Program-made: the position numbers and the translations under genes | Part shown: positions 35,464 through 47,078 of the stretch, in pieces | Layout: the number at the start of each line of letters is the position of its first letter | Numbering within the stretch: position 1 is the first letter of the stretch | Assembly (NCBI GenBank): GCA_050084515.1 | Contig: CM114275.1 | Span: 22,568,001 to 22,632,000, forward strand | Direction of reading: 5' to 3' | From: Blasia pusilla | Taxonomy: Eukaryota; Marchantiophyta; Marchantiopsida; Blasiales | Length of the DNA stretch: 64,000 nt | The notes under the pieces: model-generated | Database searches by the model: none | Seen by the model: only the letters and a program-made list of their open reading frames with translations | What the model was told of the DNA's origin: nothing

Positions 35464-36173
35464 ATGGAGACTTGGGAGCCAGATATGGGCCCTAAGTTGA
35501 CAGGAGGAGAGCGGCGCCGAATACATCAGTTCCTCAGGAGTTATAGGAGCTGCTTTGCGTTTAGCATGGAGGATTTGGGTACGCTGAAGGGACCGGGGAT
35601 CCGCATTGAGTTGTCGAGTGATATGCCGATCTTCCGACGACCCTACAGGTACAGTGATATGGAGAGGGCTCTGATTCAAAGTAGGAGCCAGGACTTGGTC
35701 GGAGCAGGACTAGTGGAGATGTTGCTAGGGGAGTATGCATCTGCCACTGTCATGCCCGCCAAGAAGGATGTGCATGGCAACTGGACGGATAGGCGGATGT
35801 GTGGGGATTACCGACCTATCAATCGGCCGACGAAGTCCGATAGGTATGCCATGCCCACCCCCCGAGAGATCTTTGATGCGATTGGCAACGCAAAGGTCTT
35901 GATTCATTGATTTATGAGCCGGATACCATCACCGCCTATCGATTGGAGGACAAAGAAGACGGCATTTTGGGGCATCGATCCTCACGGGAAGGATTGTTTG
36001 TACCAGTGGCGGTTCTTACCATTTGGGTTAAAGAACGCCCCGGCTGAGTTTTAGAGGTCATGGATAGGATCTTGGCTGGTCTGGATTTTGCTAGGTGTTA
36101 TATTAATGACATCGTAGTCTTTAGCGCCACGGTTGAGGAGCATGAGCAACATCTAGAGGAGGTGTTTTGACGA
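35464..36173 (+). pseudogene. gypsy reverse transcriptase
   Basis: Begins with FRRPYRYSDMER and MPAKKDVHGNWTDRRMCGDYRPIN, continues after a stop/frameshift at 35908 with DWRTKKTAFWGID and QWRFLPFGLKNAPAEF, and reaches the active site at 36099-36110, which reads Y-I-N-D instead of Y-I-D-D. A stop at about 36052 and frame changes break it. It would copy the element RNA into DNA. The connecting stretch 35130-35460 after the methyltransferase has no domain I recognise. Confidence 0.9.
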
Positions 36174-36950
36174 TTGCAATTACATGGGCTGAAGCTACAT
36201 CCAGGCAAGTGCAAGTTCTTCTACGACCAGATTGAGTACTTGGGTCATACGATATACCCAAGGGGCCTTGGTGTTCAGCAGACGAAGGTAGAGGCTATCT
36301 TACGCATTCCACGCCCTACAGATGTGAGCCGTGTTCGCGCATTCATGGGATTGGCGAGCTTCTATCGACGATATGTCAAGGGATTCAGTTCGATTGTGAA
36401 GCCACTGACCTTGCTGACCAAGGTGGATCACGAGTGGCACTGGGGGGATGAGCAGGAGCGAGCATTTCAGTTGCTCAAGGACAGGTTGACGTCCGCACCC
36501 ATCCTGAGGAGACCGATCGGGCGTCCTTTCGATTGCACCACAGATTGGAGCATGTTGGGGCTTGGAGCGGTGCTCACCCAGCATGATGATGAGGGTAGAG
36601 AGTTCGTGGTGGCTTACGCTAGCCGCTCGAACAACGCTGCAGAGGCGAAGTACAGCTCATATGAGGGTGAGTGCTTGACTACGGTGTGGGCTGTCACGCA
36701 TTTCAGGTGTTACTTATTCGGCAACCCCTTTACCATCATCACTGATCATCAACCACTGAAGTGGTTGATGGAGTCCGACAAGCTTACAGGGAAGCTTGCG
36801 AGATGGGCTCTGTTTTTGCAGGAGTATGATTTTCAGGTCGTACATAGACCTGGGACGATCAACGAGGATGCAGATGGGTTGAGTCGTAACCCATGCCCGA
36901 GTCAGCGAGATGCGACTGGAGCTCGATGGCATGGAGAGAGTGATGAGGAG
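36174..36950 (+). pseudogene. gypsy RT thumb/connection and RNase H
   Basis: Open frame through 37157. The RT connection reads LHPGKCKFFYDQIEYLGHTI, then the typical gypsy block AFMGLASFYRRYVKGFS. RNase H follows: FDCTTDWSMLGLGAVL (first catalytic Asp replaced in context TTDWS), EAKYSSYEGECLTTVWAV with its Glu, ITDHQPLKWL with its Asp, and PGTINEDADGLSR with the last Asp. It removes the RNA strand during reverse transcription. This is among the best preserved parts of the element. Confidence 0.92.
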
Positions 36951-37269
36951 TCGGTGCCAGGATGGCACGCGTCAGCCTATTTAGGCATGTTGACTATGGT
37001 TAGCCAGAGTGTGGAGACTTTGATGGCGAGGTCTAGTGGAGAGTCCTTGGATCCCGAGGCCAGTGAGGACACGACAAGTGGCCGAGATATTCATAATGAT
37101 GGAGTAGTCTTAGAGTACCTTAAGTCTTGGCGACCTTGCGAGCACCATGGATGCTAGAGAGCGGGATCGGATCCTACAGCGGGCCAGACGGTTCCGTTGG
37201 GAGGGGACACATGTTTTGAGGGTTTGGGAGGATGGCTGAGTACGCGTAGTGCCGCATCCTTCGTAGAGA

Positions 37270-38090
37270 GCACGACTAGTGCAGCATGCCCACGAGGAGT
37301 TGGGTCACTTTGGGGTGAAGCGGACATATAGCTTGCTCCAGATTAAGTATTGGTGGCGAGGCATGCAGATTGACGATCGGCAGATTTGTTGCAGGTGCAT
37401 GGTGTGTGATCGGGTCCGAGCATCGTTCAATGCTCGACTCACGATTGCATCCATTACCGATCATGGGCTTAGGGTATAGATGGAGTTTGGATTTTGCAGG
37501 ACCTTTGCCCTTGACGGAGCGTCACAGTCGTTATGTGTTGGTGATGGTCGAGCACTTCTCGAAGTGGATCGAGTTGGTTGCATTGCCGGACAAAGCGAGT
37601 GAGGGAGTAGCTTATGCCTTCCTTAACAGAGTGTTGAGTCATTATGGCGCACCGGCTGAGGTGTTGACAGACCAGGGTACCGAGTTTCGCGGTGAGTTCC
37701 AGGCCTTGTGTGATCAGGCGCTGATCGACCACCGCACGACTTCGCGAGATCATCCTGAGGTGGATGGATTAGCCGAGAGAGTTGTGCAGACGATGAAGAG
37801 GGGTTTACGCAAGTATGGCTTGCAGAGAGGTCACCTAGGAGATTGGGACCTCCAGTTGCCATGGTTGGCGATGGGATACAGATTCAACAGGCAGGCATCC
37901 TTAGCGTCTTTTTCACCGTACTTGCTACTTTATGGCCGAGAGCCAGATTTACCTACGGCCATTCGTCGAGATGTTGGTGAGGTGCTGAACCTTGATGACC
38001 CAAATGTATGGGTGCGAGCATGTTCTCATAGGGTTGAGTTATTTTGGAGAGTGATGCCCATGGCGTTCGAGAACTTGGCGATTGCATAGC
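37270..38090 (+). pseudogene. gypsy integrase
   Basis: The HHCC zinc domain lies in the frame 37279-37479 (HAHEELGHFGVKR ... CCRCMVC). The core lies in the frame 37370-38089: SLDFAGPLP with the first Asp, LTDQGTEF with the second, and DGLAERVVQTMKRG with the Glu, so the D,D,E triad is present. Two overlapping frames show one frameshift between zinc domain and core. It would insert the cDNA. The following GDYVYLQQ ... TILRVRDILPSG ... VWKDHVRNC stretch (38160-38330) resembles the small SH3-like integrase C-terminal domain. Confidence 0.92.
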
Positions 38091-38101
38091 ATCGGGATAC
38101 G

Positions 38102-38527
38102 TTGAGGTATGCGACTATTCGAGGTGGTGGTTATCGACCAACTATCCGGAGGTTTCATCAGGGAGATTATGTCTACTTGCAGCAGACGGCACCGACGACG
38201 TTGGATGTGACTGCAGGGCGCACTATCTTGAGAGTGCGTGACATTTTGCCATCGGGTGTTCTCTTGCTGGAGGGACGCGATGGTATGGTATGGAAGGACC
38301 ATGTGCGTAATTGTGCGCCATGTCACCTTCCTAACATTGATGATACAGTAGATCCGAGCTTAGCAGTAGTTCGTGCAGGCTTGCGTTGTATGTTGTGTGG
38401 TTCTGCCGGTGGTGCGGCCACGATGCTAGTCTGTGATGGTTGTTCGAGAGGATGGCATATGGCATGTTTGACGCCACCTCTCACTAGGGTTCCTCAGGGA
38501 CGATGGATGTGTCCCAGATGCACATAG
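38102..38527 (+). pseudogene. integrase C-terminal domain fused to a PHD finger
   Basis: The frame ends in a complete C4HC3 PHD finger at 38387-38521. Ligand pairs are CMLC, CDGC, HMAC and CPRC, with the usual GW.M.CL and P.G.W.CP context. A stop codon follows three bases later, so the finger is the true C-terminus of the polyprotein. PHD fingers read histone H3 tails, often methyl-lysine 4. In this position, where many gypsy elements carry a chromodomain, it could steer integration to particular chromatin (inference). The finger has no ligand lost, although the rest of the element is decayed. Confidence 0.9.
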
Positions 38528-38589
38528 AGAAGGTAGTTCTACATTCCGACTTGTGTCTGTGACATGGATGACAAGGAGGCGACTAACGA

Positions 38590-39000
38590 TGGGACCACAT
38601 GAGCACCCGGCCTTCTTGCTCTTAGCGTCCGAGAGATGTATGTCATGGTAGGTAGGGATAGATGGCTATCTGGAGTTAGAGGGACCTAACCACCAGCTAG
38701 GGGGGCGATTGGAGATATTTTGGTACTTCATGTCTCGTTGTTTGGATGTCATGAGTTAGCATGGGATCATGTGTGTTTGTGTGTGTGTTCAGTGATAGCG
38801 ATGTGTATGCGCACGACAAATGATTAAAAATGGGGAAAATATGAGCACCTTACTTTTTGTGCTTAGCATGATAGATATGCATGTACATCATTACATATAG
38901 GAACATACGACTACCTAGAGTTAGAGGGATCTAACCACTAACTAGGGGAGCGAATGGAGATATTTGGATACATAATCATATGTTTGTATAGTTTCCATGG
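38590..39000 (+). repeat. tandem duplication around the polypurine tract / 3' LTR start
   Basis: Two diverged units of about 255 bp. Unit 1 has CTATCTGGAGTTAGAGGGACC then CTAGGGGGGCGATTGGAGATATTTT (about 38667-38722); unit 2 has CTACCTAGAGTTAGAGGGATC then CTAGGGGAGCGAATGGAGATATTT (about 38912-38965). A third relative lies at 28200-28250. The shared purine tract followed by conserved sequence fits the polypurine tract and the beginning of the 3' LTR. The second unit may be a separate insertion or a duplication. Confidence 0.6.
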
Positions 39001-39185
39001 TTAACTATGGTTTCCAACTTGATAAGTTGTGTGAATGATGATAAAATGTATATTTTGTAGCAATATGTATACATATGAAAATTATCTTATCAATTATATT
39101 AGAGCATAGAATGAAAAAAGGAGAAAGAAGAGTGGACGACCCGAACGATGAGAGATAATTGATCTTAACTTCAAAAATTAACGTC

Positions 39186-39214
39186 ACTCGTGCAAAGCAC
39201 GGCAACGCTCTAGT
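39186..39214 (+). mobile_element. Helitron-type 3' terminus
   Basis: The hairpin CGTGC-AAA-GCACG (about 39189-39201) is followed nine bases later by CTAG and a T (39210-39214). A short stem followed by CTRR at the insertion point is the 3'-end signature of plant Helitrons. The element would lie to the left on the plus strand; its 5' TC end was not found, and no Rep/helicase piece is adjacent. A similar terminus occurs at 54715-54741. Confidence 0.55.
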
Positions 39215-40291
39215 ATACAACTATTCTAGTATTGCTTTGCTAATCAATAGTAGTTCTAATACTAAATATGTAATTTTGAATGTAATTGGTTACATTAAGA
39301 GACACTCTTCTAACTTCTTTCAACTATTACTTTTATTAGAAAACCAGTATGCGATCCCATTTTAGGATTTTGAGTTTTATAATGGAATAGTCGTATTTGG
39401 ATTCTTACTAACACGGGAGTAGGGATAGGTAACATTAGAGTAGGGACAGGGAGGAACACTAATCCGGAGACACGGCTGTTCTATTTGGTATTAATGAGAA
39501 AATTAATACCTAGCACGGATGCTAACATCCTACCGTTCAAAATTCGCATCCTAAGGTCAAGAAAGTTGCAGAGTAACTTGCATTCTGCAAGCTCTGTGGT
39601 TGGAGTCCACTTTTTGTTGGGGTCGTAATTATGACTTAAAGATATGAGTAAAATACTTTAAAAAGTGCATTCCATGGACATTATTGTATTGATCTTGAAT
39701 ATGGCCAATCATAGATGCATTGATAATGAGCAAAATATAGCTAATTATTTGTCTTACCTTTTTGTTCCATAGTGTGAATCTATATTGATGGAATCTCCGT
39801 TATGCTTAGATTCATCTCTTATAGTTAAATCTCACAATTCCTCACTGAAAAATAGATATCTTGATGATAGAGTTCACCATGAAATTTTTTATTTGACCAA
39901 ATTTTTGTTTAATAATGATTGATATTTATTCAAATATTTTAGAAATTGAAGGTGTCAATTTTTAGGGATTTGAGACTTAAAATTAATTAATTTTCTAACT
40001 CTTATGCATAACTTTAAAATATAACAACATACTATTAAATAATATCTATGGTCTTACATCTTGCTTAAAATTTTACAAAGTAAAAAAATGAAAATAGAAT
40101 AAAAGTAAATGAAATATAAGAAGAGTAAAAATTCCATGATTCATTTGGGATGCATGATTAGATATTTCAAATACATGGCAACACATATGCATTTAAGGGT
40201 AGATTAAATATCTAAGAAGATCAACTTACAACTTTCCTCACAAAATGATACATACCTATCTACCTTGCCTCTATTTGTTGGGTAGTAAGAG
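39215..40291. other. AT-rich intergenic DNA, no gene seen
   Basis: Strongly AT-rich with frequent stops in all frames and no recognised domain, tandem repeat or RNA gene. It separates the Helitron-type terminus from the Copia element. Confidence 0.5.
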
Positions 40292-43200
40292 TTGCAAGTA
40301 GGGGTCTATAAACCCATAAGGAATAGATTGTAGTTAGGCCCATCATAAATGGATTGTAAGTGGGATTTATTGGATTAAATCCAAAAACCATTGCATGTAG
40401 CTATAAAGCTCACTTTGCATAGGTCACTTTTCACTTGTGTTACATAAAGGTCGAGTCCATGCAGATGTTTCTTCATTAAATGTTTGACCTAAGGGATGAC
40501 TTTGTTGAGTTTCGTGGAGAAAGGAAGAGATTACTGTAAAAGGTGTATATCTCTCTAAGAGGAGCTAAGGCGTAAAGAGAAGAGCAACTTTTTAGCGTTT
40601 GTCGATGCAGTCGACAGGAAAGCCTCCCTAACACAAGTAGAATGAAAGGTTGGACCAAAAGTACAGAAAGTCAAAAGAGAGGATAGATAACTTAAAGTTA
40701 AAGAGCAAATATTGGGCTTGTGGAGAAATTTTTCATCGAAAGGGAACTTTTGAATGCCCAAAATCGATGCGCTATATGGTGAATGCAAGTGGAGTTGTAA
40801 TCCTCTCAACATCAAAGATGGTCAACATATAATTAGCAAATGCACCAAGATCATTTGTAGATTGCATCCTTCTAATTACAAGGCTACAATGGAATTTTGA
40901 ATAAATCATGCAGATTAGATGAGATGTATCTCATATATGTGGGCCCTAAAGGAGAGCACACTATGAAGATTGTGAAGAATGTGCATTAGGTGCTTGGTAC
41001 ACAAGATACCCTTTCATCGGCCGCAACCTTATGCAAAAGGGGTTGCAACTTCAGCTTCAACTTGGATGGAGATGAGATAGATTGGTTTCTATCGTCAGGA
41101 GATCTCCTTGCTCAAGTGAAGCTTGAGGGAAAGTCATATATCATATTTTATGAAATTAAGGAGAGCATAATTTTTGAAAAAGATTCTATCACAAGTTAAT
41201 AACTTCTTGAGTGGTACCAACCATTGGCACATGCCTCTACATGAAATTTGTGTGAAGCAAAATACACATGGGTTTTAAAGGTTTGAAGAATTTTGGCAGT
41301 AAAGAGCTAATGCCAAATATGATGCATGTATTGTCAATAAGATACATGGTCAACCTTCTCCAAAAATACATGAGCATGCAAAGGAAATTTTGGATGTGGT
41401 TATTTACATCTTGGATATTTTGACATGCCTAGCTTTGGGCCAGAGTTGCTAAGCGGATGTCTTTGTGGATATATAAATGTTTGTAATACGCTAGCTTAGC
41501 TTTCCTTCAAACTAAAGTTTAGACTCATGAAGCATACATGGTTTTGGAGAGAGAAGTAAGAGAAGGACGTAGCATAAGGCAGAGACTTTCTTCACTAACC
41601 AAGGCATGGAGTTCCTAAACCTGAAGCTTGGTTCACACTTCAAGGCGCAAAGAATCTGACATCTAGTAACAACTTTATACACACATGTGATTGCTGGAAT
41701 GGTTGAGCAAATTATGCGCACTATCTTTGAAGAAGCTCACACACTCCTTACAAGAGTAAAGTTAGATCGTCACTATAGGGCTTATGCAACAAAAATTGTT
41801 GTGTGGATTCACAATTAGCTACCACATGCAAAAGTTGGTGGTAAGACATCCTATGAAGCATTCTATAATGAGAAACCTTCTATTTCCCATGCTTATCCAT
41901 TTTGTTTGTTCTACTTGGTATCACGTACCAAAGGAAAAGCAGAAAAAAATGAAGCAAATACAAGAAAGTGCATTTCTGTTGGCTATTCTGAGATTGCAAA
42001 GGGGTAAGAGATTTATCTATCTTTTTATAAAGAGATTATTCTTAGTCGTAATGTCATTTGTTGTGAAGAGGAGGTATCAATTTTGACCTCTGCTCTAGCT
42101 TCTCTAAAGACAAATGACACTCAAGATATTGACCTTCATGTTGTGAAATTTGATTTTTCCAATCAAACGGAAACCTCAGACATTACAGAAGTTGGTGATA
42201 CCAATCTTTTATAAGAACAAGAGGGAATTTGCGGGGGCGATGACAATGACATGGAAGGAGATGTTCATCCAAAACAACATATGCAATATCACTCAAAAAG
42301 TGGAATTTATTCTATCAACATCATTGATGGATCAACGAGATGCCCAACAACTTAGAAATTAAGAAGATGATGACTTTGTATGAGAAGACTTTCTATTCAA
42401 AGTAATTGAATGAGAAAAGGTTCCTCCACACTCTTAACTTGATCCCAAGAATTTAGAAGAAGCTTTGAACTCTCGTATTGCAAATGAATGGAAAGTGGTC
42501 ATGCAAGAGGAGTTGGAGTCTCTAAAAGAGCATTGTACATGGGAATTTGTAGATATACCACTGGGAAGGAAATACATAGATACGAAATAGGTGTTTTGCA
42601 CCAAGCTTGCATCAAATGTATCAGTTGAGAGGTTCAAAGCACAATTAGTTGCAAAAGGCTACTCACAAGTCGACGGTATTGACTACCATGAGACTTTTGC
42701 ACATGTGGTACGTCTTCCAACAATTTGTGTGTTGTTTATACTAGCAACCATTTTACATTGGAGTGTTCAACAACTTGATGTTGTTTCAAATTTTCTTAAT
42801 GGAAAACTTAAGGGGTAGAATATCTTCATGATAGTAGTTGAAGGTTTGGATACTCCTCTAGAGCACAAAGGCAAGGTTGTGTGACTGTTGAAGATTTTAT
42901 ATGGTCTGAAGCAAGTTGGATGTGGATGGAATAAGACATTGGATTTTTTCTTCTCGGCACTTGGTTGGCAGCGCTATAATTTTAACCTGTGTCTCTACAC
43001 AATGATAAATTGGTCCGTGCCCTTATTGAGTATGGTAATGATGTATTGATGGGAGTGAAAATTTTTGAGATCCTTGTGACTCAAAAAGAAGATTTGCAGA
43101 GGTGCTACAAGAAAACACTACAAAACATCTTGGTGAGTTGAAGTGTTTTCTTGGCATCACTTTTTCTCCAAGTAAAGGAGATGGACCAACTAGCTTGAGT

Positions 43201-43650
43201 CAAACTAAGAACATCTCTCAAAATATAGTCATTATAGTCACACTAAATACTTCGATATTCAACACAACTTCATAATTAAGGAAGTGCGTGGAGAAAGGAG
43301 AAGTAGAACTCAAGTACTCTCCAAAAAAGCACATTGCAACGGATATATTGACTAAACTACTTGCTAGAGCAAATTTCATTGCTTGTAGAAATATGTTGGG
43401 ACTAATGGAAGTCTAATAAGATGAGTCGCCCTTCCACGGTGGAGTGCTAAAATTAGGGGTTCTATAATCCCATAAGGAATGGACCATGTTTAAGACGATC
43501 CCACTTATATAAGCATAGACTTCAAGCCATAAGTCTAGCATATCAGTTATGCTCTCTTCATAGTCTTAAGGAAGTCCTTTTCTCTCCATAAGTGTGTCTT
43601 CTCCTTTCACAGATTCCGCCGTACCTATGAGTTACTAGGGGTAAGCTTAT
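40292..43650 (+). mobile_element. Ty1/copia retrotransposon, decayed, with LTR starts
   Basis: Both ends begin with related LTR sequence: TGCAAGTAGGGGTCTATAAACCC at about 40292 and TGCTAAAATTAGGGGTTCTAT at 43445, both continuing CCCATAAGGAAT. A purine-rich GGTGGAG precedes the second. Between them, in frames broken by many stops: a gag with a partial zinc knuckle (YWACGEIFHRKGTFECP, about 40705), a GAG-pre-integrase region (about 41270), an integrase core (GMVEQIMRTIFEEAHTLL at 41697; KVGGKTSYEAFYNEKP at about 41835), and an RVT_2 reverse transcriptase (42440-42990: WKVVMQEELESL, AQLVAKGYSQVDGIDYHETF, LKILYGLKQ). RNase H C-terminus HIATDILTKLLARANF is near 43330. The integrase-before-RT order is diagnostic of Copia. 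The YVDD motif was not found intact. LTR right ends not defined. Confidence 0.88.
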
Positions 43651-45765
43651 TAAAGGTGATAGACCTTTGCATTGTTTGATTTCTTTATTGTGCAATTGGA
43701 GTTTTATTAGTAGGGCTACTCAATGGAGTCCCATGAGGAACAAAATGGCCATCTACGATGTGAGTTATTATGTAACATAGATGAGAGCTCGACATTGTTG
43801 AATGTTTTTTAAAGATTTTAGATGTATAGTGTATAGTGCTCGAGTGATAGAGTTGGTGACAAGACGAGGATCGTCTGAATCATTATCCATAGCAAACAAG
43901 AACTCGTGAGGGCCTTCCATATGTTATAGCCATACCAGACTGCCATTCTCATCGATGACCATCATCATAAGCATGGCGGGCCCAAATAGTCGTCATCATT
44001 TATGGCTATGCATTAACTAGTCTTAATGGTGGGATGTTCCACAATAAAACCAATTGGAGCACACTTTTGCATCCTTGGTGCATGGACTTTGTTGGTTCAA
44101 GTTTTTCTCATAAGCACCTCTTTTGGCATTTTATGAATTACGATTTCTTCCTTCATTGCCACCAAGGATTTTTTGATCCTATGACTTATATTTTTTAGGT
44201 TGTCACATCCCTGAAATCCTATGGTTTGATTTGCAACCCATGTTGACACACCGTCTTTAGATCGCATGATCTACCCACTCATGTTTGTTGAAGAGTCTCA
44301 TCCCTACTTTAATCTTTCCTTCCCTAACACACACTTGATTTTGGTACATTGGAATTCCTATAGATTCCTTCATCTATATTTCTTCCCTTGCATATGCAAC
44401 TCCCCTCCTCTACTCACTTTTAGCCCTTTCTAGACTAGCCCAATTCATCTCATGCCTTTGCATGCCTTAGGGTCCGTGATAGTTTCTTAATTCCCTCAAA
44501 TTTGAAATTTGAATCAACAACCATCATGACAAAAACCGTCTTGTAGAATTTTAAATATAGACTCATGCGTGAAAAGATGAGAGTTGACGACTTCTAAAGT
44601 GATGATGGATATCTCCAATAATAATATATAAGTATATGGAGAATGTCGTTCTGGACTAGCCTCAATATGCATATCCCTCATGTTGAGGCTCATTAGGAGG
44701 TCTCGTAGAATAGGACATAAGTCTTGCGAAGTCTATACAATCCTTGATTGTAAAATGAGGACGACTTGTTTTTACCTCGTGGGTCTTTCATTTCATGAGG
44801 TGTTGTACTTTAGATAACATGCGAACTAAATAGGCCGGGAGTGTGGTCAAACGTTGGACCTAAGGAAGTGCGCATTTACCACCTCAGGCATCCCACACCC
44901 AAAGCCATAAGTCCATAAAAAATAACTAGTTAGATTACCTCCCAAAATAATGACTAACTCTCAAATTTTCAAATATCATTTAAAATCAATTTCGAACAAT
45001 CCTATTAACTCACAAGTCAAAGTATCCCTATTCATTATCAAATACTATTTTACAACTTCCTATCCCTATCAAGGAGAAAGGAATTTGCAAAATGATCGTA
45101 CACTCTCCAAGAATAAAGAAGATATGACCTCCGTCTTTCACTAGGGTATCTATACTATTAACCAAGCATGAGGGTTACTAAAATGGGATAAAAAGAAAGG
45201 GTGTGGTTTTTTTTTGGGGTTACCCCCGTGCTCTTGCAGTCTTTTTTCGACCATCAGTATTCGATCTCGGCCTATTTTCAGATGAAATCAGATCTCGCAC
45301 TATCCTCTGATCGTGCCTTGGTTGGCATTTGTTTGAGACATATGTCACATAAGTGTTTGGAGGGTGTGGATGAACATAGCAAGCACATGTTACGTGCAAA
45401 CACATGCAGACATTCAGAAAGTTTGAATGAAAATAAATATTTGTTACTTTCCCTCTCGTCCTACTTTGGAGAAGAAAGAGGCGTGCCAACTAGGAAGAAG
45501 CGGGGAGGAAGATCCGAGCATCGAGTGCGTTTGAATCGGCCTGAATCTGCTGATGTAGCATTAATCATAGTATTCAAGGCATTGAATTTACAGTAAGATG
45601 TTCTCCGTCTCGCCCCCCTCTCTCTCTACATTTTTTCAAGTCGGTTACAAACAACTCAGAAGCCAATTGTCTACAGTTCGCTTTCTAATTTCGAGTGCTA
45701 ATATGCTTGAAATCTGCAACCTATCCTTATCTCAGCTGCGTCGATTCTCATGTAATGTCATCACA

Positions 45766-46220
45766 GTGAGAATCCTGATCCTATTCGAAGCTCACTCTCT
45801 TGTGGTATAGCCAGCCTTTACGAGCTCAATAGTCACCAAGAGCACATTGCTCACAAAATCCCCACAGTTCTTGCTGTTTACGATCTCTTTCCTGTTTGAG
45901 TACTAGAGATCATCAGTCTTTCCTCAAACTTGGACTGGCTCAGAGGATGGTGCATAATACCAAACCATTGCAATGGCTTGATTCAGGTCAGAATATTCCA
46001 CAAACGCGTCGAATTATGGTGTAGTGTCGTCCGATGAGAATCCTGATCCTGTTCGAAGCTCACTATCTTGTGGTATAGCCATGACACAGGTGATTCACAA
46101 TTTGTTACCGATCCAATCACCACAAAAGCTGAGCTTACCAGATGCAAGATGTCAATGCTGATATCATCCCCAGAGTTCTTGCTGTTCATAATCTCTTACC
46201 TGTTCCAGTACTGGTTAATA
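45766..46220 (+). repeat. imperfect direct duplication, about 270 bp spacing
   Basis: 45766-45818 (GAGAATCCTGATCCTATTCGAAGCTCACT...) recurs at 46037-46082 with a few substitutions. The later part CAGTTCTTGCTGTTTACGATCTCTTTCCTG (45863-45893) recurs at 46171-46201. Two diverged units therefore lie in direct orientation, with an insertion of about 40 bp in the second. There is no coding signal. Confidence 0.75.
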
Positions 46221-46805
46221 CGAAAACATAGCAATGGCTTGATTGACGAATACGAGTCCATTGCAACAAAAAATCCCACAAGCGCCTCTGAGTAATCTTG
46301 AGTAAGGTCGTCTTACTGTCTCCGAAAATTGATCAGAACTGTCTCAGAAAATTTCCCATCCTTCTTGCAACCCTCCACGAACGCTTGCTCTGAACTTAAC
46401 CAGCCCCTTACACAAAGTGGAACATTAGCTTGAAGCCCCGACGATGAGGATGAAAGAAACGAGATACTAAAAGCTACCACGAAATGGTACTCTAATGATG
46501 CACGCTCATGCCATTTTCCCGAGAAATTTGGCCTCCCGCGGGGCCGCGCATCAAACTCCTTCCAGTTGGGAGTTGGGAAATTGATGGAGTCAAAGGTTGA
46601 GCATATGGAGAGAGATTCTTTCCTAAAAAGAGTCCCCGGTGAGGGACTTGCAACCGGCAGACATAGTAGTAGCAGTTCCTTGCTACGTAATTACCATGTG
46701 TACTTCTCCAGACGACAAGACGTAGATTGTGGAATGCCGGCCCATGTCCAGTATGTCGCGAGATCCACCCGGGGTGGCGTGGACGAACTCGGTGAGGAAA
46801 GGCAA

Positions 46806-47078
46806 TCACCGGCGCAAGATCCGCTCCCTTGTCCACAATTTCCCAATCTCGCCGTTCCTAAAAGTGTCAACTTGTAGATGATAATTCGCACTGACGTCCT
46901 CATAATCCCGAACATAGGCCTCAAAATTATGGTCTGGCTGTAGATATCGACGGCTATCCTGAGGAGTTCGACTTCCATGTTCCCCGTCCCGTTGAGGGAA
47001 GAATCCAGGATCCATAGGGAGTTCGGCGGACTTTGGAACGGTATAATTCGGCGCCCGTGATGACACAAGCGATCTCAC
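46806..47078 (-). CDS. unrecognised open frame, 90 codons, doubtful
   Basis: A minus-strand frame starting MRSLVSSRAPNYTVPKSAELP and ending in ...KLWTRERILRR. Its composition is protein-like, with no low complexity and with mixed acidic and aromatic residues in the QPDHNFEAYVRDYEDV part. It matches no family I know. It sits in a GC-rich island between repeats with no recognisable splice partners. It may be a chance frame, a lost exon or part of an unknown element. Confidence 0.2.
   Translation of the reverse strand: MRSLVSSRAPNYTVPKSAELPMDPGFFPQRDGEHGSRTPQDSRRYLQPDHNFEAYVRDYEDVSANYHLQVDTFRNGEIGKLWTRERILRR

Larger units (their letters stand above)
31417..39000 (+). mobile_element. Ty3/gypsy retrotransposon with DNA methyltransferase and PHD finger
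   Basis: Best preserved copy of the family. Domain order on the plus strand: gag (31417-32043, continuing to a CCHC knuckle at 32460-32501), aspartic protease (33248-33780), C5-cytosine methyltransferase (about 34150-35130), reverse transcriptase (35464-36173), RNase H (36174-36900), integrase (37270-38090), PHD finger (38387-38521), then polypurine-like CTAGGGGGGCG (about 38698-38708) and LTR-like DNA. RT before integrase and the RNase H/integrase motifs place it in Ty3/gypsy. It is inactive: stops, frameshifts and changed catalytic residues throughout. Base composition (GC-rich, many CG) differs from the AT-rich flanks. I could not delimit the LTRs, so outer borders are approximate. Confidence 0.9.

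Noticed and set aside
45201-45596. 131-codon plus-strand frame
   Set aside because: No domain, odd composition, AT-rich repeat context; a chance frame is likeliest.
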